From positions 1-64,000 of the forward strand of contig JAJDZQ010000159.1 of the NCBI GenBank assembly GCA_022824565.1: 64,000 nt of DNA, given 5' to 3'. The stretch comes from Anaerolineae bacterium. GTDB taxonomy: Bacteria; Chloroflexota; Anaerolineae; Aggregatilineales; Phototrophicaceae. Below, in pieces: positions 8,436-16,865 of the stretch (its first letter is position 1; each line of letters opens with the position of its first letter). The position numbers and the translations under genes were made by a program. A model generated the notes under the pieces. The model made no database searches, was not told where the DNA came from, and saw only the letters and a list, made by a program, of their open reading frames with translations.

Positions 8436-9311
8436 GTGGAACAAGTACTGGTCATTCTGGAGAGTCTCGCCCTGACCGATGTCGTTGACATCGCCATTGT
8501 GACTTTGCTTTTCTACAGCATCAGTTTGCTCTTTCGCGGCACGCAGGCGGTTGCGCTTTTTCGTGGCATCGCGCTGCTGGCGATCGGCTTGATTAGTGTG
8601 GCGGCGGTGCTGCGGCTGCAAGCGCTGAGCTGGCTGCTGGCGAATAGTTTGACCGCCCTGGTCATCGCGATTCCGGTCATCTTTCAGCCCGAGATCCGCC
8701 GCGTGCTGGAGAGGCTGGGACGCAGCGCATTCTTTGGCACTCGCCTGGCTCCAGAAGCCACGCGCGTCTCGGTGATTGACGAGATCCATAAAGCCACTAG
8801 CAAACTGAGCAGTCGCCGCCATGGCGCGCTCATTGTGCTGCAGCGCAACAGCAGCTTGCAAGAATATATTCGCACCGGTGTTGGCTTGGAAGCGGTCGTC
8901 ACGGCCGACTTGCTGGCGACGCTCTTTTGGCCCCGCACCGAGCTGCACGATGGCGCGGTCATCATCGATGACACGGGGCAGATCGCCGCGGCTTCTTGCG
9001 TTTTGCCCATCACAGCCAGCCGCAACTTGCCCAATCCCAACCTGGGCACACGCCACCGGGCAGCAGTCGGCATCAGCGAAGTGGGCGATGCGCTCTGCGT
9101 GGTTGTCTCCGAAGAGACAGGCAAGATTTCGCTCACCAATGGCGGACGCATGATCCTCGACCTGGACGCGCAGCGCTTGCAGCTGATCTTGGGTGGCGTC
9201 TATGGACCCGACCAAGCCGACCAGTTGCCGCTTGCCAGGCGCGTGCGAGAACTGCGTGACGATTTTCTGCTGCGCCTACAGACGCGCCGCCGACAAGGGG
9301 CACAAACATGA
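8436..9311 (+). CDS. cdaA: Membrane diadenylate cyclase CdaA (DisA_N/DAC domain)
   Basis: 291 residues. Three N-terminal hydrophobic helices (about residues 10-90) anchor a cytoplasmic DAC domain that condenses two ATP into cyclic di-AMP. The catalytic DGA motif (ELHDGAVIID, D172) and the RHR motif (GTRHRAAVGISE, R206) are both intact, so it should be active. Start is GTG 8436, giving MEQVLVILESLALTDVVDI as in CdaA/DacA N-termini. The 3' end overlaps cdaR by 4 bp (ATGA). The partner gene is conserved, but glmM, the usual third gene of this cluster, is absent here. Confidence 0.93.
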   Translation: MEQVLVILESLALTDVVDIAIVTLLFYSISLLFRGTQAVALFRGIALLAIGLISVAAVLRLQALSWLLANSLTALVIAIPVIFQPEIRRVLERLGRSAFFGTRLAPEATRVSVIDEIHKATSKLSSRRHGALIVLQRNSSLQEYIRTGVGLEAVVTADLLATLFWPRTELHDGAVIIDDTGQIAAASCVLPITASRNLPNPNLGTRHRAAVGISEVGDALCVVVSEETGKISLTNGGRMILDLDAQRLQLILGGVYGPDQADQLPLARRVRELRDDFLLRLQTRRRQGAQT

Positions 9312-10600
9312 TCCGGCGCTGGGCACAGACAAACGCCGCTGGCAACTTGCTCTGGCTGGCGGTATCGCTGCTGCTGGCGACCAGTGTCTGGTATATCGCG
9401 GTTACTTCTGCCGACCCCATCCAGCAGCGGCGGTTTTCCAGCGTGCCCATCCAGTTTGTGGATAGCGACTCGGCGGTTATGACCAGCAGCTCCGCCCGCA
9501 CAGCGATTGTCACTGTGCAAGGCTCGCAAGCCTCCCTGCCGCGTCTGGTGGAAGAGATCGAAGTGCGCGCCGAATTGTCTCGACTGGGACCAGGCACCCA
9601 TACCGTGCCGCTGCATGTCGATGTCGCGCCCAATACCTCAGACAGCATCCGCAGACCGGTGCTGCGCATCCAGCCGGTGCAGATTGTGGTCGAGCTGGAG
9701 CCGATCGAATCGCGCGATATGGCTATCGAGATCGCCATCATCAATCCGCCGCCGATCGGCTATCGTCATGACGAACCGCAGTTGGATCGTGACCAAGTGG
9801 TGGTTACCAGCGCTGCCAGCCGCATGTCACAAGTGGCGGCTATTCGCGGCGAGCTCGATTTGTCCGCCAGCCGCAGCCCGCTCGCACAAGAAGTCCGCCT
9901 GCATGCGCTAGATGCCGAAGGCGGCCGGATGAGCGGCGTGACACTGAGCCCACAATCGGTTCGGGTTTCCGTGCGCGTATCGCGGCGCGACGACATCCGC
10001 CAATTTCCAGTGCGACCCAATATCCTGTTACACACCTTGGCCGAGGGCTTCTTGTTCAAAGATTACAGCTATGACCCTGCTTCTATCTTCATTAGCGGCG
10101 CGCCCGAGCAGTTGGCGCAGCTTTCCGACACCTTGCTAACCGAGCGAATCAGCCTGGAGGGGCATCAAGAGAAGTTCGAGGCGACTGTACCCATCTTGCT
10201 GCCCGACGATGACTTGTTCGTCATGGGCGGCAACAACAACATCACTGTCGCGATTGACATCATTCCCATCATCGTTTCGCGCCAGATCGACAGCATTGAT
10301 ATTGACCATTTTGGCTTGAACGGGGGATTTGCGGTGACAATCGCACCCAGGACTGTGTCCGCCATAGTCAATGGTCCGGTCGTGCTGGTCGATCCACTAA
10401 CTGCCGCCGATATCCAGGTCAGTGTCGATTTGGATGGGCTCGCGCCCGGCGTATACGACCTGACGCCGTCTATCGCTATCAACCAGGGCGAACTCAGCGA
10501 GGCAAATGTATCGCTTTCGCCGTCCGTCCTGAATGTCGAGATCATCTCGACGGCAGCCAGCGACGAAGATCCCGAGGCTGAAGCGCTTTCGGAAGCCTAG
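9308..10600 (+). CDS. cdaR: CdaR/YbbR-domain membrane protein, regulator of CdaA
   Basis: 430 residues. A single N-terminal transmembrane helix (LLWLAVSLLLATSVWYIAV, near 13-31) is followed by a long extracytoplasmic region of about four beta-rich YbbR repeats. These are recognisable by recurring segments such as VQIVVELEPIESRDM, SVRVSVRVSRRDD and VTIAPRTVSAIVNGPV. In Firmicutes the YbbR protein binds CdaA and tunes c-di-AMP production. The 4-bp overlap with cdaA supports the same partnership here. The C-terminus is acidic (DEDPEAEALSEA) with no second membrane helix. Confidence 0.88.
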   Translation: MIRRWAQTNAAGNLLWLAVSLLLATSVWYIAVTSADPIQQRRFSSVPIQFVDSDSAVMTSSSARTAIVTVQGSQASLPRLVEEIEVRAELSRLGPGTHTVPLHVDVAPNTSDSIRRPVLRIQPVQIVVELEPIESRDMAIEIAIINPPPIGYRHDEPQLDRDQVVVTSAASRMSQVAAIRGELDLSASRSPLAQEVRLHALDAEGGRMSGVTLSPQSVRVSVRVSRRDDIRQFPVRPNILLHTLAEGFLFKDYSYDPASIFISGAPEQLAQLSDTLLTERISLEGHQEKFEATVPILLPDDDLFVMGGNNNITVAIDIIPIIVSRQIDSIDIDHFGLNGGFAVTIAPRTVSAIVNGPVVLVDPLTAADIQVSVDLDGLAPGVYDLTPSIAINQGELSEANVSLSPSVLNVEIISTAASDEDPEAEALSEA

Positions 10601-10611
10601 ACCGGCTGTGT

Positions 10612-10641
10612 CTGCCAATTATGCCGCGCGCAGACTACAAT
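10612..10641 (+). promoter_or_regulatory. Weak putative promoter for der
   Basis: CTGCCA (10612-10617), 18-bp spacer, TACAAT (10636-10641), 35 bp upstream of the der ATG. The -10 is good, the -35 poor. Confidence 0.35.
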
Positions 10642-10675
10642 CGGCAGACGAGCATTTGCGGAGCGTCCAGCGCTG

Positions 10676-12061
10676 ATGGCACAGAAACCGATTGTCGCCC
10701 TGGTGGGCAGGCCCAATGTGGGCAAGAGCACACTCTTCAACCGACTGGTCGGCGAGCGGCTGGCCGTCACGCACGAGATGCCTGGCACGACGCGTGACCG
10801 CCTGCATGGCGAGTCTTTCTGGACAGGCAGCGCTTTTCAAGTAATCGATACGGGCGGCATCGAAGTCTACCAGCCGAGCGGCGCGCGCGATGAATCGCCA
10901 CTGGCAGAGGGCAGCGCAGCGTTTGTGGCTGAGATCATTGAACAGGCGCTGATCGCCATTGCCGATGCCGATGTCATCATGCTGCTGGTCGATGCGCAAG
11001 TCGGCGTAACGGCGGCCGATGAAGCAATCGCCGAGATCTTGCGCCGCAGCGATAAACCCGTGCTGGTGGCCGCCAACAAAATCGACGATCGCCGTTTTAT
11101 GGACGAAGCCTACGACTTCTATAGCCTGGGTTTGGATGCCGTCGTTGGCATCAGCGCGATCCATGGCTTGGGCGTCGGCGACTTGCTGGACGAGCTGGTG
11201 AGCCGCCTGGACGCGCTGGTTGATGACAGCGAAGATGACGACGACGACCACCTCAAGATCGCCATTGTGGGCAGACCCAACGCCGGCAAGAGCACTTTGC
11301 TCAACAACCTTATCGGCGCCGAACGCGCTATTGTCAGCGATGTCGCCGGCACAACCCGCGATGCCATCGATACCAACATCACCTGGCATGGCGAACAAAT
11401 TACGTTGATCGATACAGCAGGCATCCGCCGCCGGGGCCGCATCGAAGCGGGTGTCGAGCGGTACAGCGTCATCCGCGCCATGCGAGCGATCGCGCGCAGC
11501 GATGTGGCGCTGTTGGTTATTGATGCCCAGTTGGGCGTTACCGAACAAGATGAGCACATCGCCGGTTATATCATTGACGAATACAAGAGTCTGGTCATCG
11601 TGATTAACAAGTGGGACGCGCTGGAAAAAGACGCGCATACCATGCACGGATTCATCGAAAATATTCGCGACCGGCTGCATTTTGTACGCTATGCGCCGAT
11701 TATCTTCATCAGCGCGCTGGCCGGACAGCGCATCCACCAGGTGCTGGAAGTGGCGCATCGTGTCTGGGAGGCGCGCTTCTTGCGCATGCCAACAGCCGAT
11801 GTCAACAAGCTATTGCGCGAGGCGGTCGAAAAACATCCGCCACACGCCAAAGGCAACAAGCGGCTGAAGTTTTTGTATGCCTCGCAGGTGCGCACCGACC
11901 CGCCGTTGATCCTCTTTCATGTCAACGATCCGCGCCAGGTACACTTCACCTACAAGCGCTATTTGGAGAACCAATTCCGCGAAGCATTCGAATTTGAAGG
12001 CACGCCCATCCGCATGAGTTTTCGGTCGCGCGAAAACAAGCGGGCTTTTGAGCCAGCCTAG
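10676..12061 (+). CDS. der: Ribosome-associated double GTPase Der (EngA)
   Basis: 461-residue essential GTPase for 50S ribosome assembly. Two tandem G domains are visible. The first has GRPNVGKSTLFN (residues 10-21), DTGG and NKID. The second (about 195-365) has GRPNAGKSTLLNN, DTAGI and NKWD. A C-terminal KH-like domain (about 370-455) follows, with a basic tail. An acidic stretch DDSEDDDDDH links the two G domains. Length is typical (about 440-490). A terminator lies right after the stop, so this appears to be a separate unit. Confidence 0.96.
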   Translation: MAQKPIVALVGRPNVGKSTLFNRLVGERLAVTHEMPGTTRDRLHGESFWTGSAFQVIDTGGIEVYQPSGARDESPLAEGSAAFVAEIIEQALIAIADADVIMLLVDAQVGVTAADEAIAEILRRSDKPVLVAANKIDDRRFMDEAYDFYSLGLDAVVGISAIHGLGVGDLLDELVSRLDALVDDSEDDDDDHLKIAIVGRPNAGKSTLLNNLIGAERAIVSDVAGTTRDAIDTNITWHGEQITLIDTAGIRRRGRIEAGVERYSVIRAMRAIARSDVALLVIDAQLGVTEQDEHIAGYIIDEYKSLVIVINKWDALEKDAHTMHGFIENIRDRLHFVRYAPIIFISALAGQRIHQVLEVAHRVWEARFLRMPTADVNKLLREAVEKHPPHAKGNKRLKFLYASQVRTDPPLILFHVNDPRQVHFTYKRYLENQFREAFEFEGTPIRMSFRSRENKRAFEPA

Positions 12062-12085
12062 CCCAGCGATTTTGCTTGGGCTTTT
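12060..12085 (+). terminator. Rho-independent terminator after der
   Basis: GCCCAGC-GATTTT-GCTTGGGC: a short GC-rich stem with a T-rich loop, followed by CTTTTG. It begins at the last base of the der stop codon. Confidence 0.6.
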
Positions 12086-12088
12086 GCA

Positions 12089-12117
12089 TTGCGATAGCTG
12101 GCGGGCAATCCTATAAT
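12089..12117 (+). promoter_or_regulatory. Sigma70-type promoter for lepB
   Basis: TTGCGA (12089-12094), 17-bp spacer, perfect TATAAT (12112-12117). It sits between the der terminator and the lepB start at 12156. Confidence 0.65.
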
Positions 12118-12155
12118 CGGCGCGGTAGTCATCCTGCGCGCGAAGGGAAGTACAT

Positions 12156-12722
12156 TTGGTCAGGCACACGGGCGATCTGCCACGACCGCGCTTGAAGACG
12201 CCGGGCTTGCTGATGGAGCTGGTCGGGACTGTCGTTTTTGTGCTGGCGGTCACCGTGCTTTTTGACCTGGCGATTCCGCGTTCGCTGGTCGATGGGCACA
12301 GCATGGAGCCGACTTTCTATGGCCATGACCGGCTGGTGGTCAGTCGCGTGCATTACCTGCTGAGCCAGCCCGAGCGCGGCGATATCGTGGTCTTCAACTC
12401 GCTGCGACCCAGTGAAGCGGCGCGCGGCGTCATGTTGATCAAGCGCATCGTTGGCTTGCCAGGCGATTCTGTTGTGATCCGCGATCGCCAGGTGCATATC
12501 AATGGCGTGGCGCTCGACGAGCCCTACATCAAAGAGCCCTGTGGACGCCGCTGCCGTGATGACGAATGGAGCCTGGGCGCGGACGAATACTTCGTCATGG
12601 GCGACAACCGCAACAACAGCAACGATTCGCGCGCATTTGGACCCGTGCCCCTGCGTCACATCGTTGGCGAGGTCATCTTCCGCTATTTTCCGCTGCATGC
12701 CATCGGGCTGATCGCCCAGTGA
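12156..12722 (+). CDS. lepB: Signal peptidase I
   Basis: 188-residue membrane serine protease that removes type I signal peptides. One N-terminal membrane helix (LLMELVGTVVFVLAVTVLF, about 18-36) is followed by box B GHSMEPTF with the nucleophile S49, box D LIKRIVGLPGD with the general base K96, and box E GDNRNNSNDSR. The short form without the large E. coli-type insertion is usual in Gram-positives and Chloroflexota. TTG 12156 lies about 7 bp after a GAAGGGA ribosome-binding site. The many Ala-Gln-ending signal peptides in this window are its likely substrates. Confidence 0.94.
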   Translation: MVRHTGDLPRPRLKTPGLLMELVGTVVFVLAVTVLFDLAIPRSLVDGHSMEPTFYGHDRLVVSRVHYLLSQPERGDIVVFNSLRPSEAARGVMLIKRIVGLPGDSVVIRDRQVHINGVALDEPYIKEPCGRRCRDDEWSLGADEYFVMGDNRNNSNDSRAFGPVPLRHIVGEVIFRYFPLHAIGLIAQ

Positions 12723-12732
12723 GGTGGCTTCC

Positions 12733-12999
12733 ATGACTGCCAAAGCCCCCGGTTACGCTTGCCCACGTTGCACTGTCGGCCGTTGCACACCCCAGCGCAC
12801 GACTTTCTGCGACATGCTGCACGACCAGCTATTGAGCATTCCGAATGTGCTCGCGCATATCTGCGATGTCTGCAACTTTGTTGAATTCGATCAAGAGCTG
12901 CTCGATACCTTGTGGGAAAATCTCTATAGCGGCACCCCTCGCGAAGAACTTGTGCCAGCGGTCTCGTCTAAACGCAGCCCGACATTCGGCGAAGGGTAG
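12733..12999 (+). CDS. Small zinc-ribbon protein, YgiT/MqsA-N-like
   Basis: 88 residues. The pattern is CPRC near the N-terminus, then CTVGRC-like spacing, then CDVC about 35 residues later, fitting a four-Cys zinc ribbon of the YgiT type (N-terminal domain of MqsA-like antitoxins, also found in stand-alone proteins). No HTH domain and no adjacent toxin gene were seen, so a toxin-antitoxin role is not supported. ATG 12733 is chosen because GAGGTGG sits 5 bp upstream; GTG 12724 is an alternative. It lies between lepB and the aldolase with gaps of about 10 and 6 bp, so all three may be one operon. Confidence 0.6.
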   Translation: MTAKAPGYACPRCTVGRCTPQRTTFCDMLHDQLLSIPNVLAHICDVCNFVEFDQELLDTLWENLYSGTPREELVPAVSSKRSPTFGEG

Positions 13000-13005
13000 G
13001 GCAAA

Positions 13006-13716
13006 ATGCCAACAGAAGCAGACCTGCGCGGGCTGATCTGTCGCATCGGCCGGCTGATGTATGCGAAGGGCACGATTGATGGCACAGCCGGCAACATCAG
13101 CGCGCGGCTGGACGATAACAACATCCTGCTCACGCCCAGTGGCTTGGCGACCGGTTTCTTGCAGCCCGAGCAACTGATCATCGTCGACCTGGCTGGCAGA
13201 CGGGTCGATGCGCCCACGGCCGCCAACAGTGACCTGCGCCCGACCTCTGAAAGCGCCATGCACCTGGAATGCTATCGCCAGCGCGACGATGTCATGGGCG
13301 TCGTGCATGCGCATCCCCCCACGGCCGTCGCGTTGACCCTGGCAGGGGTCGACTTGGGACAATGCCTGATTCCCGAGATGGTGGTGCTGCTGGGCTTGGT
13401 GCCGACTGCGCCCTATTCCACGCCATCCAGCGAAGAAAACCGCCTGGCCATCACCGCGCTCATCCGCGAGCACGATGCCATCATGCTGTCCAACCATGGC
13501 TCGCTGACGGTGGCGAATTCGCTTTGGGATGCCTATCTGCTGCTGGAATCGCTGGAGCACGGCGCCAGCATCATCCACCGCGCGCTGCAGATTAGCAAAG
13601 AACTAAACGCCATCCCGCCAGAGCAGGTCGGTAAGCTGGTCGCCTATCGCGAGCAATTTGGCTTGCTGCGGCCCGGCGACCGCTATCGTTTCGCCCGCTT
13701 TACCCAGCTGGACTAA
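13006..13716 (+). CDS. Class II aldolase/adducin family protein (FucA-like)
   Basis: 236-residue zinc-dependent aldolase-fold protein. Family features are DGTAGNISARLDD near residue 24 (phosphate-binding G-N-x-S), SESAMHLECYR with the catalytic acid region, the zinc pair HAHPP near 101-103, and the third His in SNHGSL near 164. The family includes L-fuculose-1-phosphate, L-rhamnulose-1-phosphate and related aldolases and L-ribulose-5-phosphate 4-epimerase. The exact sugar cannot be told from sequence. Given the arabinose-type glycosidases nearby, ribulose-phosphate chemistry is possible, but that is inference. An AraD epimerase is not excluded. Confidence 0.75.
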   Translation: MPTEADLRGLICRIGRLMYAKGTIDGTAGNISARLDDNNILLTPSGLATGFLQPEQLIIVDLAGRRVDAPTAANSDLRPTSESAMHLECYRQRDDVMGVVHAHPPTAVALTLAGVDLGQCLIPEMVVLLGLVPTAPYSTPSSEENRLAITALIREHDAIMLSNHGSLTVANSLWDAYLLLESLEHGASIIHRALQISKELNAIPPEQVGKLVAYREQFGLLRPGDRYRFARFTQLD

Positions 13717-13727
13717 CTGTCGCCCGC

Positions 13728-14067
13728 CCTAAATCCCTCCCCCTATAAACCTGAGGACAGGACAGGTTTCCAAGGGAGCGCATGTGAGGGTCTACCCCAC
13801 CCCCCAACCCCCTCCCCGATGCATCAGGGAGGGGGAGCGCATGCAGAGAAAATGAAATCTGATGCTCAATTTCTTGCAGATAAGCAATAAACGCACAGGT
13901 TTCTCGACAAGTCACCCTTCCCTGTTGATACGGGGAAGGGCTGGGGATGGGGTAGAATGAAACATGTCCTCTCCTCAGCCCCATAAATAGGGTGGGGCTT
14001 CAATACATCGTAGCGCTCCCCATCCCTCATTTTGGGGGCAAGCAGCCGGGAGATGGGGGGGCAGGTC
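13728..14067. repeat. Cluster of CCCTCCCC/GGGAGGGG hairpin repeats
   Basis: The whole gap between the aldolase and tRNA-Glu is built of G-rich inverted repeats. One hairpin is CCCCCTCCC/GGGAGGGGG (13808-13816 with 13827-13835, 10-nt loop). A second is CCCTTCCC/GGGAAGGG (13915-13922 with 13933-13940). A third unit (14010-14066) starts GTAGCGCTCCC and matches, inverted, the copy at 62114-62168. Related GAGCGCATG tags follow two of the units. No coding potential was seen. They resemble the short mobile or structural repeats common in Chloroflexota and cyanobacterial intergenic DNA. Confidence 0.75.
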
Positions 14068-14172
14068 TGTCAACACCGCTAAAATCACCACACCCTGGAC
14101 TATTCCGCTATTGACTCGCAGTGAATTGGCGTATATGTTTGTCTTGTTGTTGCCGACCAGCAATGCGGCGGA

Positions 14173-14245
14173 GGCCCCTTCGTCTAGCGGCCTAGGATGC
14201 CACCCTTTCAAGGTGGAGACACGGGTTCGAGTCCCGTAGGGGCTA
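14173..14245 (+). tRNA. tRNA-Glu (anticodon UUC)
   Basis: A 73-nt cloverleaf folds. The acceptor is GGCCCCT/AGGGGCT (first pair G-U) with discriminator A. The anticodon stem is CCACC/GGTGG around the loop CTTTCAA (anticodon TTC). The T-arm is ACGGG-TTCGAGT-CCCGT. CCA is not encoded, so the CCA-adding enzyme is needed. The D-arm (GTCTAGCGGCCTAGGAT) is typical of bacterial tRNA-Glu. Confidence 0.95.
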
Positions 14246-14293
14246 CACAAAACTCTCGCGGATGCGGCGAGTAAATCCCAAAATGAGCAATAT

Positions 14294-14322
14294 TTGACAA
14301 GGCTAGCATAGCGCGTTACACT
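14294..14322 (+). promoter_or_regulatory. Strong sigma70-type promoter with long leader upstream of the first sugar importer
   Basis: Perfect TTGACA (14294-14299), 17-bp spacer, TACACT (14317-14322). The next gene starts at 14662, so the transcript would have a leader of about 330 nt. Confidence 0.65.
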
Positions 14323-14329
14323 ACATGTA

Positions 14330-14661
14330 ACCTGCAATTGGTGGCAAAGACCGAAGCAAACCGATGGTCGACAGAGTCACTTTCAAGTCATTTCAGCCGC
14401 ACTGGCGGCACATGGCCTTTTCTATTGCGCATTACCCCTCGATGAAGCTGCTGCTGCATATCTGCATGGAAACCAAGCACATCGGCGATACCCCCCGCAC
14501 ATAGTCCATCGGCGCGCAATCCGCTGCCCGCCATCCCTAGCTCTGCGCGTCTACCCAAACTCGGGATAGTCACTGACTCGCTCAGTGTTGTCCGTTGTGG
14601 AATCTGTTTTGGGATTCCCCGCATTCCTATACGATGTCTAGTTCCAAAGAAAGGCAGGATC
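14330..14661 (+). other. Non-coding leader of the first sugar ABC operon
   Basis: No convincing gene was seen here. Near the downstream end a small hairpin, GGAATC-8 nt-GATTCC (14599-14604 with 14613-14618), is present. AAGAAAGG about 8 bp before ATG 14662 can serve as the ribosome-binding site. No known riboswitch class was recognised by eye. Confidence 0.4.
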
Positions 14662-15939
14662 ATGAAACGCATAAGTCTCGTTCTGGCCATACTCGTTTTG
14701 CTCTCGCTGTCGTTGGTGGCGGGCGCGCAAGATCCAGTTACCTTGACGGTGCTGGTTGAGCAAGGTGGCGTGTGGCTGCAAGAAGCCGCCGCTGCCCAAT
14801 TTGAAGAGGAGACGGGCCACACCGTCGAATTTGTCAATGTGCCCTATGGCAGCGTCTTCGACCGTTTGTCGGCCGAAATGGCGACTGGCGGCAGCGCCTT
14901 TGATGTCGCCACCATCGATGTCGTCTGGATGTCGCACTTCGCCCCCTTTGCCGAGCCGCTGGATGATCTCTTCACCGATGAGGTCGTTGGCGACTTGTTC
15001 GCCTCGCTGGTGGCAGACGCCCAGATAGACGGCACCTTCATCGGCATGCCCACCTGGGCGAACACCGAAATCATTTTCTACCGCAAAGACCTGTGGGAAG
15101 ACGCCGACGAAATGGCGGCTTTCGAAGCCGAATATGGCTATCCGCTTGCGCCGCCGGCCACCTGGGACGAGTTCACCGACATGGCGCAATTCTTCACGCG
15201 CGACAACGATGGCGATGGCGAAATCGACATGTATGGCACCGATGTCAAAGGCGGCGTGGCCGACTTTGAATGGATGATCGCCGTGCTGCAGGCTGGCTCG
15301 CCCGGCGTGGTGCTGGATGCCGACAACAACATCATCATCGACAACGATGCGCATGTGGCAGGCTTGGAATACTACATCAGCCACCACTGCGATATGGATG
15401 TAGCGCCGCCCAATGTCAACGAGATTGACTGGGGAGTCGCCGAAAATCTCTTCTACCAGAGCCAGACCGCCATGTTCCGCTTTTGGGGGCATGCCTATCG
15501 CCTGACTCGCGGCGACTCGCCAATTGCCGATCTGGTTGGCGCTGCGCCCATGATCGCTGGGCCTGGCGGCGTCGGCGCGATTCCCGGTCCTTGGTTCAAC
15601 ATCGTGCCCAAGACCTCACAGAACAAAGATGCCGCGCTGCAGTTGGTTCAGTATTTGTATGACCACAACGCCATGGGCATCGAAGCGCCGCTGGGCTTGG
15701 CTGCGCGCAAGTCGGCGTATGCGCAGTATGCCGATGTCGAGGGCTTCGAGAACTTGAACCCGCTGCTGGCGACATTGGACAGCCCGCAGACCATCGGCCG
15801 TCCCGCTGTCGGCGACTGGCAGCAGATCGCCGATGAGATCTTGGGACCGATCGGCTCGGACGCCTTGACCTGCGAGCACGATGTTGCCGAATTGCTGGCT
15901 TGGGGACGCGCCGAGCTGGAAGCGATGGGCTACGAGTAG
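14662..15939 (+). CDS. Sugar ABC transporter substrate-binding protein (family 1), importer 1
   Basis: 425 residues. Signal peptide LVLAILVLLSLSLVAGAQ, probable cleavage at AGA-QD, with no lipobox Cys. The mature protein is a bilobed family 1 extracellular solute-binding protein: VEFVNVPYGSVFDRLSAEMA and GSAFDVATIDVVW in lobe 1, then a sugar-binding cleft with many aromatic residues and the late segment PWFNIVPKTSQNKDAALQLV. It captures a sugar or oligosaccharide outside the membrane for the two permeases that follow 26 bp later. The ligand is not determinable. The GH172 gene at the end of the operon suggests a furanoside. Confidence 0.88.
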   Translation: MKRISLVLAILVLLSLSLVAGAQDPVTLTVLVEQGGVWLQEAAAAQFEEETGHTVEFVNVPYGSVFDRLSAEMATGGSAFDVATIDVVWMSHFAPFAEPLDDLFTDEVVGDLFASLVADAQIDGTFIGMPTWANTEIIFYRKDLWEDADEMAAFEAEYGYPLAPPATWDEFTDMAQFFTRDNDGDGEIDMYGTDVKGGVADFEWMIAVLQAGSPGVVLDADNNIIIDNDAHVAGLEYYISHHCDMDVAPPNVNEIDWGVAENLFYQSQTAMFRFWGHAYRLTRGDSPIADLVGAAPMIAGPGGVGAIPGPWFNIVPKTSQNKDAALQLVQYLYDHNAMGIEAPLGLAARKSAYAQYADVEGFENLNPLLATLDSPQTIGRPAVGDWQQIADEILGPIGSDALTCEHDVAELLAWGRAELEAMGYE

Positions 15940-15965
15940 TTCGGTCGCGCGAGAAGTGAGTGGGT

Positions 15966-16865
15966 ATGCCCGTGATCAGGCTGACAGACAGGCGATTTGT
16001 GCTGCTGCTGCTGGCGCCGGCCGGCTGTTTTCTGGCCATCTTTGTGGCATACCCGCTGCTATTGCTGCTGCGCAACAGCTTTTACGAGGTCAGCCTGTAT
16101 GCCTTGAACGAGGGCGTCTTTGTCGGCTGGGACAATTTCGTCCAGGCGCTGGGCTCGTCCCGCGTGCGCGAGTCGGCTGCGCGGACCTTGAATTACACCA
16201 TAATCGCATTGAGCGCCGAGTTTGTGCTGGGCTTTGGCGCGGCGCTGCTCTTCCATGCGCTGGGCAAACGTTCCGAGGTTCTGCGCACCATTTTCGCATT
16301 CCCGCTGATGATCCCGCCCATCGTCGCCGGCTTGCTGTGGCGATTTATGTTGATTGACAATATCGGCATCGTCAATCACATCCTGGAGACCCTGGGCATC
16401 ATCGGCGACGCCAGCGACATCAGTTGGTTGGGCGACCGCGACCTGGTGCTTTTTTCTGTGGCGCTGCCCAATATCTGGCTGACGACTTCTTTTGTGGCGC
16501 TGGTGTTGTACACCGGCTTGCAGAATATCCCCGCGGAATTGATAGAGGCTGCCAAGATTGACGGCGCGGACAACTGGCAGCGCTTCCGCCGCGTGACTGT
16601 GCCTCTGCTGCGTCCGGTCATCGCTGTCGTGCTGATTCTGCGGGGCATTGATGCCGCCCGCGCTTTTGATATGATCTGGATCCAAACCGAAGGCGGTCCG
16701 CGCTTTGCTTCCGAGATCCTCAGCATTCACATTTACCGCGCGATGATCCGTTATGGCAATGTGGGCGAGGCTTCTGCAATCGCCACGCTTTTCATGCTGG
16801 GCATGGTCCTGGCGAGCGCCCTGGCTTTCGCTGTCATCTGGGGCAGGGGGACTTCGCAAGCATGA
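15966..16865 (+). CDS. Sugar ABC transporter permease, MalF/UgpA type, importer 1
   Basis: 299 residues, six predicted membrane helices, beginning LLLLAPAGCFLAIFVAYPLL as in MalF-type subunits of the CUT1 family. The cytoplasmic EAA loop that docks the ATPase reads EAAKIDGADNWQRFRRVTVP near residue 195. ATG 15966 is preferred over GTG 15960 for spacing to a GAGAAG site. It overlaps the next permease by 4 bp. No ATPase gene lies in this operon, so a shared MsmK/UgpC-type ATPase encoded elsewhere is assumed. Confidence 0.9.
   Translation: MPVIRLTDRRFVLLLLAPAGCFLAIFVAYPLLLLLRNSFYEVSLYALNEGVFVGWDNFVQALGSSRVRESAARTLNYTIIALSAEFVLGFGAALLFHALGKRSEVLRTIFAFPLMIPPIVAGLLWRFMLIDNIGIVNHILETLGIIGDASDISWLGDRDLVLFSVALPNIWLTTSFVALVLYTGLQNIPAELIEAAKIDGADNWQRFRRVTVPLLRPVIAVVLILRGIDAARAFDMIWIQTEGGPRFASEILSIHIYRAMIRYGNVGEASAIATLFMLGMVLASALAFAVIWGRGTSQA

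Noticed and set aside
12733-12999. MqsA-type antitoxin with a toxin partner
   Set aside because: Only the zinc ribbon is present, with no HTH domain and no MqsR-like gene next to it.
13808-13835. GC-rich hairpin as a rho-independent terminator of the aldolase gene
   Set aside because: No T-run follows, and the same hairpin type recurs as part of the repeat cluster.
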